A stretch of 64,000 nucleotides of DNA from an uncultured SAR116 cluster alpha proteobacterium (GTDB taxonomy: Bacteria > Pseudomonadota > Alphaproteobacteria > Puniceispirillales > Puniceispirillaceae): assembly GCA_902625725.1 (NCBI GenBank), contig CACOCY010000008.1, positions 1 to 64,000 on the forward strand, written 5' to 3'. The translations under genes and the position numbers were made by a program. Of this stretch, positions 18,401 through 26,383 are shown piece by piece. Position 1 is the stretch's first letter. Each line of letters begins with the position of its first letter. The notes under the pieces were generated by a model, which did not search any database, had not been told where the DNA came from, and worked only from the letters and a program-made list of their open reading frames with translations.

Positions 18401-20464
18401 TTATAAATGTTTTTCATTCGTCATTGTTTTTTTTCTCCTACCGGTTCTTTTACGCTCAGAATTGGCAAACGCATTTACAGTATTATCTATCAATTCACGA
18501 TTTGGCAGTTTAACCGCCTTACTCAAGATCGGATAAGGGTCTGTTTTATGTGGAAATGCCATCGCTCGAACAAAATGGTCTTGGAATGAGGGCTCTATGG
18601 CAGTTTCTATTTTTTCAACTTGCCGGACTGTTTCTTCAATTTCCGTTCTTGCCGTCAAACTCAGTAGCGCTGCTCTTGCTCCGGCACCGGCTGAATTTCC
18701 AACGGCGATTACATTTGCTAATTTGCAATCAGGCACCATACCTAATATCATTGCATATTTTGGCTCAATATGCGTTCCGAATGCCCCTGCCAACAATACC
18801 CTATCTACCTTTTCGATACCCATTTTATCCATCAACAAACGAAATCCAGCATATAAAGCTGCTTTTGCAAGCTGAATTGCTCTTACATCTGCTTGCGTTA
18901 TTACTATATCATCAGTTATTCTATAGCAGAATGTACGACCAGATTTTTCAATCCTTTTTGTTTTAGAGGATAATGCGCCATTTATCACACCATCCTCCGA
19001 TATGATGCCAGTCAAATACATTTCCGCCAATATCTCAATTATACCTGAACCACAAATACCGGTTACATTTATTTTTTTAATCTCTTCATGAAATTCGGAA
19101 GTGTTCGACCAATTATCTGAGCCTATCACCTTGTAATTTGGTTCATAGCTATCAGGGTCTATTCGTACCCGCTCAATAGCGCCAACAGCAGCACGTTGTC
19201 CTGCAGAAATTTGTGCACCTTCGAATGCTGGACCAGTTGGTGAGGATGCTGCCATGAGTCTATGGCGATTACCTAAAATTATTTCAGCATTTGTACCGAC
19301 GTCAATAAGCAATGTAATTTCATCTGATTGATGCGGGACTTCTGCTAAAACTACTCCTGCTGCGTCTGCCCCTACATGACCAGCAATACAAGGGAGAAGA
19401 TATAATCGCGTTGCATGATTAAAACTTAATCCAACTTCCTGAGCAAGACAATTAAAGGCAGTATCAATTGCTAGTGCAAATGGAGCGCCACCAAGTTCAA
19501 TCGGGTCAACCCCAAGTAACAAATGATGCATAACAGGATTGCCAACCAAAACAACTTCGAAAATATCCTTTATATTAAGGTTTTCCTGTTCTACTGCCTT
19601 TTCAACAAGCTGCTGCAAACCATTTTGAACTGACTTAGTCAGTTCTTCTGCACCTCCTTTATTCATAACACCATAACTTACTCGGCTCATAAGATCCTCA
19701 CCAAAGCGAATTTGAGGGTTCATCATTCCACTAACTGCAAGCACTTCACCAGAATTCATATCGCAAATCTGCGCTGAAATCGTAGTAGAACCTATATCGA
19801 TAGCAACACCCAATATCTGAGTTTTTAGTCCTGGCATTATAGCCACGATGTGTGCGCCATTGCGTAAAACAACAGTAATTTGCCAATTTGATTTCCTAAG
19901 AATGAATTGTAATTTTGTTAATACTGATAAGTCTGCTGTAATTTCAGAGGTATTTGAAACACAGACCCGCGATGGCCATTGTTCCATTAAAGCTTCTGCC
20001 ACCCTTCGCAGATCCCCAGAAGGCTCATGCATATTAGGCTCTCTTACCCTAATGAAACATAACCGGGTAGGAGAATTCAAATGAACCATTCTATTATCTG
20101 GTGCTTTTCGGATTAGTTGCTGATGCATTTGACTTGCTGCTGGGACATCAATTACGAGATCATCTAGCACATTACATTGGCAAGCCAACCTACGGCCCTG
20201 CTCAAGATTACGCTTTTCTGAATATCTAGTCTCTATTGCATTAGGTCTAGAGAGATTAGTAGAAGATGAACTAATCCCGTGTTTAGCAAATTCCCCTTCG
20301 CCAACCTCTATCTGACATCTGCCGCACATAGCTCTACCGCCGCAAACCGAGTCAACATCAACCCCTATTTGCCGCGCTGCTTGAAGCAAATTAATACCAA
20401 AATCCACTATGCCTTGTCTTCCAGATGGGGTGAAGATAATTTTGCATTTTTTACCTTTTTTCAA
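18401..20464 (-). CDS. RamA-like reductive activator of corrinoid enzymes (2Fe-2S / ASKHA, DUF4445)
   Basis: A 687-residue protein. Residues 1-100 hold a plant-type 2Fe-2S ferredoxin domain with cysteines in VCGGRAMCGRCQ and a fourth in RRLACQC. A middle linker follows, then an ASKHA-type ATPase domain from about residue 210 (GVAIDIGSTTISAQ, then LLIDVGTNAEI, then LAGAFGTHI). Such proteins reduce Co(II) to Co(I) in inactivated corrinoid proteins, coupled to ATP. The start is TTG with AAGAG six bases ahead; no ATG fits the frame. Its neighbours are a methyl-THF:corrinoid methyltransferase, a MetF-like protein and a corrinoid protein, which supports the role of reactivase in that system. Confidence 0.9.
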   Translation of the reverse strand: MKKGKKCKIIFTPSGRQGIVDFGINLLQAARQIGVDVDSVCGGRAMCGRCQIEVGEGEFAKHGISSSSTNLSRPNAIETRYSEKRNLEQGRRLACQCNVLDDLVIDVPAASQMHQQLIRKAPDNRMVHLNSPTRLCFIRVREPNMHEPSGDLRRVAEALMEQWPSRVCVSNTSEITADLSVLTKLQFILRKSNWQITVVLRNGAHIVAIMPGLKTQILGVAIDIGSTTISAQICDMNSGEVLAVSGMMNPQIRFGEDLMSRVSYGVMNKGGAEELTKSVQNGLQQLVEKAVEQENLNIKDIFEVVLVGNPVMHHLLLGVDPIELGGAPFALAIDTAFNCLAQEVGLSFNHATRLYLLPCIAGHVGADAAGVVLAEVPHQSDEITLLIDVGTNAEIILGNRHRLMAASSPTGPAFEGAQISAGQRAAVGAIERVRIDPDSYEPNYKVIGSDNWSNTSEFHEEIKKINVTGICGSGIIEILAEMYLTGIISEDGVINGALSSKTKRIEKSGRTFCYRITDDIVITQADVRAIQLAKAALYAGFRLLMDKMGIEKVDRVLLAGAFGTHIEPKYAMILGMVPDCKLANVIAVGNSAGAGARAALLSLTARTEIEETVRQVEKIETAIEPSFQDHFVRAMAFPHKTDPYPILSKAVKLPNRELIDNTVNAFANSERKRTGRRKKTMTNEKHL

Positions 20465-20476
20465 TTTTATCTCTTT

Positions 20477-21379
20477 TCAGCCTCTTGAGCGACGGCGAGT
20501 AGCGCGGCGTTCTCGTCCCTCTGTTCCACCAGCATTAGGCTCTCTAAACTTTTTAATCCAGTTTCTACATTCTGGGTCAACACCGTTCATAACATTAGCA
20601 CCATATATAGCGGTCATTTCCTCCAAATGAAGTGGATTCATAATAGCCGAAGTCATCCCTACTCCTGCTGCCATTGATAAAAACGCAGCGTTCATACCAC
20701 TCCTATTTGGTAATCCAAATGAGATATTAGATGCACCACAGGTGGTATTTACTCGTAATTCAGAGCGCAATCTTGCGATGAGATCAAGCGCTGATCTTCC
20801 TGCAAGATTGATGGCTCCAACAGGCATTATAAGTGGGTCTACAACCACATCGTTTTTACTGATGCCGTAGTCAGATGCCCTCTCAACAATTTTTTTTGCG
20901 ACTTTAAAGCGCTCATTTGGGTCCTCCGATATACCTGTTTCATCGTTTGAAATGGCTACAACAGCTGCTCCGTATTTCTTAATTAGTGGAAGCACCGCTT
21001 CTAGGCGTTCTTCTTCACCCGTTACTGAATTTACGAGGGCTTTTCCTTGATAAACGGACAAACCAGCCTCTAATGCCTCTACTATGGAGCTATCTATGGA
21101 GAGGGGTATATCAGTAAATGATTGAATGAGCTGTATGGACTCAGCAAGAATTCTAGGCTCATCTGCAAGAGGTATTCCCGCATTTACATCCAGCATTGTA
21201 GCTCCAGCTTCAATTTGCGCAATGGCATCGAATTGAACTCTACTATAATCTCCTTTTGCCATCTCTTCAGAAAGTAATTTACGACCTGTTGGATTGATCC
21301 TTTCTCCAATGACGCAAAATGGGGAATCAAAACCTATTACGATTTCTTTGGTTGCTGATGATAATACTGTACGTGTCAT
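20477..21379 (-). CDS. Methyltetrahydrofolate:corrinoid methyltransferase (pterin-binding domain)
   Basis: A 300-residue TIM-barrel protein of the pterin-binding family. Near the start is GERINPTGRK; then AIAQIEAGATMLDVNAGI, PLSIDSS, KALVNSVTGEE and CGASNISFGLPNR. These are typical of AcsE/MtrH-like and MetH pterin-domain proteins, which move the methyl group between methyl-tetrahydrofolate and a corrinoid. The C-terminus ends in an Arg-rich tail (ERRATRRRSRG). AAGAGAG precedes the ATG. It lies 12 bases before the reactivase gene, within one operon. Direction of methyl transfer in the cell cannot be read from sequence. Confidence 0.9.
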   Translation of the reverse strand: MTRTVLSSATKEIVIGFDSPFCVIGERINPTGRKLLSEEMAKGDYSRVQFDAIAQIEAGATMLDVNAGIPLADEPRILAESIQLIQSFTDIPLSIDSSIVEALEAGLSVYQGKALVNSVTGEEERLEAVLPLIKKYGAAVVAISNDETGISEDPNERFKVAKKIVERASDYGISKNDVVVDPLIMPVGAINLAGRSALDLIARLRSELRVNTTCGASNISFGLPNRSGMNAAFLSMAAGVGMTSAIMNPLHLEEMTAIYGANVMNGVDPECRNWIKKFREPNAGGTEGRERRATRRRSRG

Positions 21380-21449
21380 ATGCTCTCTTCTTTCTTAGCT
21401 ACACCATAGGCTGTTCATTTGCAATTTGGCGATAGAATATTTCAGTAGG

Positions 21450-22367
21450 CTAATCCTCCTTAACTTCAAATCCACCTCTTGGACTCAGATATACGTTCCC
21501 GTCACTAATAGCTTTTGCATATTTTGCAGTCCTAACGAAGCCACCAAAAGGATAAAAATGGAAATGCTTAATTAAACAGTCTTTATCTTCTTCCATTCCT
21601 ATCGCAAGTTCTGAAAGTAAATGATGCGGCGACTGAATAGTCATTAATTTAGCCACATTTCGAGCTTGTTTTGATATAAATTTCATAGAAGGCCCAATTC
21701 CAGATATCTGAGCAAATTTTAACAATGTTTTAATTGTAGCAGGGCCCGGTATACCAATCCGAATTGGTAGTTTATTTCCATCCTTCCTAACTTTTTTCTC
21801 CCAAGCCAAAACCATATCTGCTTCAAAACAAAACTGAGTTTCAATGTACATATTCAATTTTTCTTTTATTGCTAGTTCATTTTTTTCATGAAGCGCTTGC
21901 CTTATTTCAACATCCGAAATATCTGGGGATCCCTCTGGATGACCTGCAACACCAATCTTTGTAATTCCATTTGCCTGTAAAATTCCTGTCTTCAAAATTT
22001 GGATGCTGCTCTCAAATTCACCCATCGGTTTGTTAACACCACCGCCTATTACCAGAACCTCTTTTACAGATGCTTTTTTTACTAGAGTGGACAAAATTTT
22101 TTCTAAATGCTTTTTATCCTTAACTGAACGAGCTGCGATATGTGGAATAGGTATCATTCCCTCTTCATGAAGTCTTTTTGCGACCAAAAACGTATCTTCA
22201 GGGTCAGAACCTGGCAAAAACGTAACATTCACAGAGGTTTTTGGTTCCAAAATATCTGAAAAACTATCGACCTTTGTTGCGGCTGCGGGGGTTACTTCTA
22301 TGGACCAGTTTGCTGCAGCTGACGATAATGTTTTAATTTTTAATGACATTGAACAAGGCCCTGACAT
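21450..22367 (-). CDS. Divergent methylenetetrahydrofolate reductase (MetF-like)
   Basis: About 305 residues. The protein fits the COG0685 flavoprotein fold: SIEVTPAA near residue 22 holds the catalytic-type glutamate, IPHIAARS near residue 73, VAGHPEGSP near residue 140 and ETQFCFEAD near residue 172 with the conserved glutamine. However, the loop that reads LRGD in classical MetF reads IGGG here (about residue 110), so the flavin-modulating Asp is absent. It probably interconverts methylene-THF and methyl-THF for the corrinoid system; the direction is unknown. Start is ATG 22367 or ATG 22349; evidence is balanced. Confidence 0.8.
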   Translation of the reverse strand: MSGPCSMSLKIKTLSSAAANWSIEVTPAAATKVDSFSDILEPKTSVNVTFLPGSDPEDTFLVAKRLHEEGMIPIPHIAARSVKDKKHLEKILSTLVKKASVKEVLVIGGGVNKPMGEFESSIQILKTGILQANGITKIGVAGHPEGSPDISDVEIRQALHEKNELAIKEKLNMYIETQFCFEADMVLAWEKKVRKDGNKLPIRIGIPGPATIKTLLKFAQISGIGPSMKFISKQARNVAKLMTIQSPHHLLSELAIGMEEDKDCLIKHFHFYPFGGFVRTAKYAKAISDGNVYLSPRGGFEVKED

Positions 22368-22371
22368 TTCT

Positions 22372-22464
22372 CTACATATTTTGTGTAAAATGTTTTATGT
22401 CTTGCTGTAGCCAGATAACGCCAACCTTCTGCTTATATTCGACATTTTTAGTTTGAATGACCAT
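22372..22464 (-). other. Possible 30-residue small ORF upstream of the MetF-like gene
   Basis: An ATG-to-TAG frame of 30 codons fills most of the gap between the virulence-factor-family gene and the MetF-like gene and ends just before the latter's AGAG. The peptide (begins MVIQTKNVEYKQ) has no recognisable domain and no strong ribosome binding site. It could be a leader peptide or chance. Confidence 0.15.
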
Positions 22465-22488
22465 TTTTTGGAAATACCCATAGGTCAC

Positions 22489-22806
22489 CTATAAAGACCT
22501 TTTAATTCCACCATTTGCTACCAGATTGCGAAGCTTTGTTGTATTAAAGATATGCTCTATTTGGTTAGCTAGTGTTTCAGCTTCCACTTCCAAAGCGTCG
22601 GTGCAAGATACAGCTTTACCACGTCTCCAATCTTCAAGATAATCATCACTCTTATCTGCCCCAAATCTCATGGCTGCCTCATCTATTGCAAGTGCAAAAC
22701 GGTTATGTAATTCGCGTTTTGCCTGTTTGCGATTTCTGCCTCTTCCTGATTCCGCAATCACCTGAGCAGGGATATCACGCCAATATATTACAAAAATTTG
22801 CGCCAT
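22489..22806 (-). CDS. Virulence-factor family protein (PF13769-like), unknown function
   Basis: A 105-residue soluble protein (IFVIYWRDIPAQVIAESGRGRNRKQAKRE cut at its start: IFVIYWRDIPAQVI). I match it to the family named Virulence_fact by its IYWRDIPAQV opening, its RFxxAID-type segment (RFALAIDEAAMRFG) and a YLEDWRR motif. The name is historical; no function is proven. It lies inside the corrinoid operon between the MetF-like gene and the corrinoid protein, which suggests a role in one-carbon or corrinoid chemistry. No cysteines or histidine clusters suggest metal binding. Confidence 0.75.
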   Translation of the reverse strand: MAQIFVIYWRDIPAQVIAESGRGRNRKQAKRELHNRFALAIDEAAMRFGADKSDDYLEDWRRGKAVSCTDALEVEAETLANQIEHIFNTTKLRNLVANGGIKRSL

Positions 22807-22854
22807 ATATAATTCAACTTCAGCCTTAATCTATAATTGGAGATAAGAAATACC

Positions 22855-23556
22855 TTAACTAGCCTTTGCCGCTTTCATTTTTTCCGCCATAAGTTCTCTC
22901 GCTATATCAACAGCAACAGCAGCATCACGACAATACGCATCTGCACCAACAGATTGAGAAAATGCCTCGTTTAACGGTGCGCCCCCAACAAGTATAATAT
23001 AATCATCACGAATACCTTTTTCGATCATAGTGTCGATAACAACCTTCATATATGGCATTGTTGTCGTAAGAAGGGCTGACATGCCTAAAATGTCTGGCTT
23101 ATGCTTTTCTAGTGCGTGTAAATAATTTTCAACAGGATTATTAATTCCAATATCAATAACCTCAAAGCCAGCCCCTTCCCACATCATTGATACTAAATTT
23201 TTTCCAATATCATGAATGTCGCCTTTCACTGTGCCAATCACTGCTTTTCCTACACGAGGGGCCCCCGTTTCTGCTAACAGCGGTCGAAGAATAACCATTC
23301 CAGCTTTCATGGCATTCGCTGCCATGAGTACTTCTGGAACAAATAATATACCATCTCTAAAATCTATCCCGACGATGGTCATCCCTTCAACAAGAGCAGT
23401 TGTTAAAACATCATAGGGTGTCCAGTCTCTGCTTAATAAAATCTCCACACCCTCAACAACCTCTTCTTGCAATCCGTCATATAAGTCGTCATGCATTTGT
23501 TGAACGAGTTCGTCATCGTCCAAATCAGCGAGAATAATTTCATCATCTTCTGTCAT
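22855..23556 (-). CDS. Corrinoid (B12)-binding protein, MtbC/MetH-cap type
   Basis: A 233-residue protein. The N-terminal helical cap domain covers about residues 1-95 (VVEGVEILLSRDWTPYDVL, then FVPEVLMAANAMKAGM). The Rossmann cobalamin-binding domain follows with the DxHxxG signature in GDIHDIGKNLV, where His would be the lower cobalt ligand, then MSALLTTTMPYM and VGGAPL. It carries the methyl group between methyltransferases. ATG 23556 has GGGAGG five bases ahead and is preferred over an upstream start at 23580. It is the first gene of the leftward corrinoid operon; a 13-base inverted repeat lies 32 bases upstream. Confidence 0.93.
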   Translation of the reverse strand: MTEDDEIILADLDDDELVQQMHDDLYDGLQEEVVEGVEILLSRDWTPYDVLTTALVEGMTIVGIDFRDGILFVPEVLMAANAMKAGMVILRPLLAETGAPRVGKAVIGTVKGDIHDIGKNLVSMMWEGAGFEVIDIGINNPVENYLHALEKHKPDILGMSALLTTTMPYMKVVIDTMIEKGIRDDYIILVGGAPLNEAFSQSVGADAYCRDAAVAVDIARELMAEKMKAAKAS

Positions 23557-23587
23557 CAAAGCCTCCCACAGATTAACCAATTTTATT

Positions 23588-23626
23588 GAACATGGGATTA
23601 AAAATTATCGAAATAATCACATGTTC
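23588..23626. promoter_or_regulatory. Long inverted repeat upstream of the corrinoid operon
   Basis: Arms GAACATGGGATTA (23588-23600) and TAATCACATGTTC (23614-23626) pair at 12 of 13 positions around a 13-base AT-rich centre. It lies between the first gene of the corrinoid operon (start 23556) and the upstream yciB end (23814). As DNA it suits a dimeric repressor; as RNA it would form a leader hairpin. The rest of the gap (23627-23813) is AT-rich with nothing else recognisable. Confidence 0.5.
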
Positions 23627-23813
23627 TATAACAGTCAAATCCTACCCAAGTGGCGTTTCAAGATAAACCTAAATTAATTATCTTATTAATATGAGAATGC
23701 TAAAAACAATGAATTAATTTCAATCAAATACGTCTTATTTTATGTTCTACACGACAATTTCTTAAATGTGATATAAAGGAAATCATATCTTAAAAAATGA
23801 TAATGCTCTGAAC

Positions 23814-24398
23814 TCACAAATTCTTTTCAGTTTTCTCAGCAAATTTTGTCATTATTGGGACAGAAATTACCGCAAAAATTAGTGAAATTCCTGTAAGACC
23901 AAATGCTTTAAAACTTACCCATGCATCTGTTGATAACATTCGCCAAGCTATTTCGTTTGCGAGGGCGGTGACGACAAACATGGAAATCCATACTTTGGCT
24001 AAATAACTCCAACCCCTTGTTGTCAACGATATCTGTTTACCCAACAATACTTTCATTGGCTGTTTTCCAAGCAACTGAGTAATAAAAATTACCATTGCTA
24101 ACAAGCCGCTAATTACAGTGGGTTTTATTTTTATAAAGAATTCGTCTTCAAAGATCAAAGTTAATCCTCCAAAAAAAGCAACGGCAACACATCCAAGGGC
24201 AGCTATTATCGGGACGCGCTTGTCCAAATGCCAAATTAGTCCAAGTGAGATGATTGTAGCCAATATCAGCACAGACGTTCCCCAAAAGATTCCAGCAAAA
24301 TAGTTTGTTGCAAAAAATAACAATAAAGGAGCAAACTCAATTAACGGTCTACTTGATTTAGCATGCTGACTTGTTGTTTTTTCTGAAATTTGTGTCAT
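23814..24398 (-). CDS. yciB: Inner-membrane septation protein A (YciB/IspZ)
   Basis: A 194-residue membrane protein with five or six hydrophobic segments. Family features: PLIEFAPLLLFFATNYFAGI near residue 20 and the aromatic KVWISMFVVTALANEIAWR segment. YciB influences cell envelope synthesis and septation. The ATG at 24398 overlaps the dusA stop (TAATG), so translation is coupled; the longer frame from 24431 lies inside dusA and is rejected. Confidence 0.9.
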   Translation of the reverse strand: MTQISEKTTSQHAKSSRPLIEFAPLLLFFATNYFAGIFWGTSVLILATIISLGLIWHLDKRVPIIAALGCVAVAFFGGLTLIFEDEFFIKIKPTVISGLLAMVIFITQLLGKQPMKVLLGKQISLTTRGWSYLAKVWISMFVVTALANEIAWRMLSTDAWVSFKAFGLTGISLIFAVISVPIMTKFAEKTEKNL

Positions 24399-25408
24399 TA
24401 AGCAACCTGTCTTTTTATCTTTGAAAAGCAAAATTCTGCCGTTTCGCGAATTAAATCTGAATTATAAGGCTGATACCTTGCTAATTCCCCTAATTGTTTG
24501 CGCCAATATTTTGCCCCTGTTTCGCCATTGAATAAACCCAGCATGTGTCGGGTTACCTGACGTAAATTACCACCACGCTCAATAACATTATCAGCGTAAT
24601 TAGCCATGTTCTTAGCAATAGTATGCTTTTCAATAAGTGGTTCACCTGTTGCGTGGGAATGAAGTTCAGCCAGAATGAAAGGCGTTTTATAAGCTGCTCT
24701 TCCAAGCATCACTCCGTGAAATTGTTGTTGTTTGGATATTATGTCCTCTTTGTTATTCAGCCCACCATTGAGAATTATAGTTTTTTCGGGATTTTCAATT
24801 GCCAGCCTGTAAACCCGCTCGTAATTAAGAGGTGGAATGCTACGATTTTCCTTAGGGCTTAATCCTGTCAACAAGGCTTTTCTTGCATGAATGTAAAAAA
24901 CCGTTATTCCAGTTTTGCTAATTTCTTGAATAAAATGATCAAGTCCCAAATTGATATCCATGTCGTCAATACCAATCCGGCATTTTACAGATACAGGTTT
25001 TTCGGTTGCCTCTTTCATGGCGAACAAACAATCATGAACAACCTCTGGCTTCTCCATTAAGCAAGCACCAAAATGTCCGGATTGTACCCTAGTTGAGGGG
25101 CATCCAACGTTTAAATTGAACTCAGAAAATCCAAATTCATCCGCTAATTTTATTGCCTGATATAATTTTTCAGGCTCGGAGCCTCCAACCTGAAGCACGA
25201 GAGGATGTTCTGCCGAATGATGTTCAAAAAACCTTTCTGGATTTTCTGCATAGCAAATTGCTTCTGCTGTTACCATTTCAGTAAACAAAAGTGCTGAGGG
25301 GGCAAGTAATCTGTGAAAATAACGACAGTGACGATCAGTCCAATCCATCATTGGAGCCACGCATAATTTCCTATTTATACTATCATTCAATTTAGTATTA
25401 AAAAACAT
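24398..25408 (-). CDS. dusA: tRNA-dihydrouridine synthase DusA
   Basis: A 336-residue flavoenzyme that reduces uridine in the D loop of tRNA. Visible motifs are APMMDWTDRHCRYFHR (residues 17-32), LNVGCPSTRVQSGHFGACLM with the catalytic cysteine, VKCRIGIDD and FIHARKA-like YIHARKALLTGLSP. The FHR/RYFHRLL and GLSPKENR segments place it with DusA rather than DusB. It overlaps yciB at its 3' end. Confidence 0.94.
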   Translation of the reverse strand: MFFNTKLNDSINRKLCVAPMMDWTDRHCRYFHRLLAPSALLFTEMVTAEAICYAENPERFFEHHSAEHPLVLQVGGSEPEKLYQAIKLADEFGFSEFNLNVGCPSTRVQSGHFGACLMEKPEVVHDCLFAMKEATEKPVSVKCRIGIDDMDINLGLDHFIQEISKTGITVFYIHARKALLTGLSPKENRSIPPLNYERVYRLAIENPEKTIILNGGLNNKEDIISKQQQFHGVMLGRAAYKTPFILAELHSHATGEPLIEKHTIAKNMANYADNVIERGGNLRQVTRHMLGLFNGETGAKYWRKQLGELARYQPYNSDLIRETAEFCFSKIKRQVA

Positions 25409-25586
25409 TATAGAGCACTAATATAGTTTGAAACGATTTGTCCAAAAAGTATTTTGGCGATTAAAATCAGTTTATACACTTAAAATAGCCTATTACAAAG
25501 CTAAGATTAAATTTCAAAAAATATTAGAATTTAACTGAGTGATTCAAATAAAATTGATTTAATCATTAAATAAAATATGATTTCGG

Positions 25587-25835
25587 ATGATTTTTGCCAG
25601 ACAAACTATAATTTGGGGGCTTTAATTTACTAGTTTAGCTTCTGAATTGGGGGGATTGGCTCTCAAAATGATTACTCCAATTCAGGCTGCAATTTGCAGT
25701 GGATTTAATCCTATGTCAGCAATTCTAGCTGGAGCTTATTTTGTTAAAGAGATAATAACACCTTGATTTATTCTTAGCTTTTTATGTGTTGTCTCTGCAG
25801 TCGTTTTAATACAGAAAACGAATAAAGAAGAATAA
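25587..25835 (+). pseudogene. EamA/DMT-superfamily transporter remnant
   Basis: In one frame the sequence reads MIFARQTIIWGL, stop, then FTSLASELGGLALK, ITPIQAAICSGFNPM, SAILAGAYFVKEIITP, stop, FILSFLCVVSAVVLIQKT and the final stop. This is the last two helices of an EamA transporter with TAA at 25623 and TGA at 25764; the TGA sits where Trp is common. The first two thirds of the gene are gone. It lies in the 537-base gap between dusA and ridA; the other parts (25409-25586 and 25836-25945) show no gene. Confidence 0.75.
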
Positions 25836-25945
25836 GAATGAGAGCTTTCTAAAATCTTTCAAACTCAAAGGGGACTTTTTGATAGAGATATAATAATAAT
25901 CATAATAGATGTGAACAAACTCAAGATAAGAATTGGACTTTTAAT

Positions 25946-26332
25946 ATGGAAATTGAACATTTAATTTTTTCAAATGCACCGGAAAGAGTCGGTCCATTTA
26001 GTCATGCAGTTAAAGCTGGCAAGTTCCTATTTGTTACTGGGCAAATGCCAACACCAAAAAATGATAGAACAAAACTAGTTTCCGGGGATATAAAGGTCCA
26101 AACCAAACAAGTGATGGATAATTTAAAAGATGTCTTAACGCAAGCAGAAACAGATTTCAACAAAGTGATTTTTGCTCGTGTTTATTTGGTAAATTTTCAA
26201 GATTTCGACAAAATGAACTCTGTTTACGAAAGTTATTTTTCAAAAAATAAATTGCCGGCAAGAACATGCATTGGGGTAACTGGATTAGCGGTTGGTGCAT
26301 CAATTGAAATAGACCTTATCGCAGCCATATAA
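25946..26332 (+). CDS. RidA family protein (reactive imine deaminase)
   Basis: A 128-residue protein of the YjgF/YER057c/UK114 family. Features: VGPFSHAVKAGKFLFVTGQMP, VIFARVYLVNFQDF, and the conserved arginine in LPARTCIGV followed by IEIDLIAAI. The arginine that binds the carboxylate is present, so imine/enamine deaminase activity is likely. The subgroup is not clear. It lies just after the EamA remnant; the two may once have formed a unit. Confidence 0.88.
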   Translation: MEIEHLIFSNAPERVGPFSHAVKAGKFLFVTGQMPTPKNDRTKLVSGDIKVQTKQVMDNLKDVLTQAETDFNKVIFARVYLVNFQDFDKMNSVYESYFSKNKLPARTCIGVTGLAVGASIEIDLIAAI

Positions 26333-26383
26333 GTTTGGAGAAATTTCTTTTCTTTTATTTAGTATTTGTAAATATTATTTTGT

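Noticed and set aside
25764-25766. TGA at a likely tryptophan position, suggesting TGA read as Trp
   Set aside because: Intact genes such as ccmB, ccmD and the pterin methyltransferase end in TGA, and the same fragment has an additional TAA; a decayed gene explains it.
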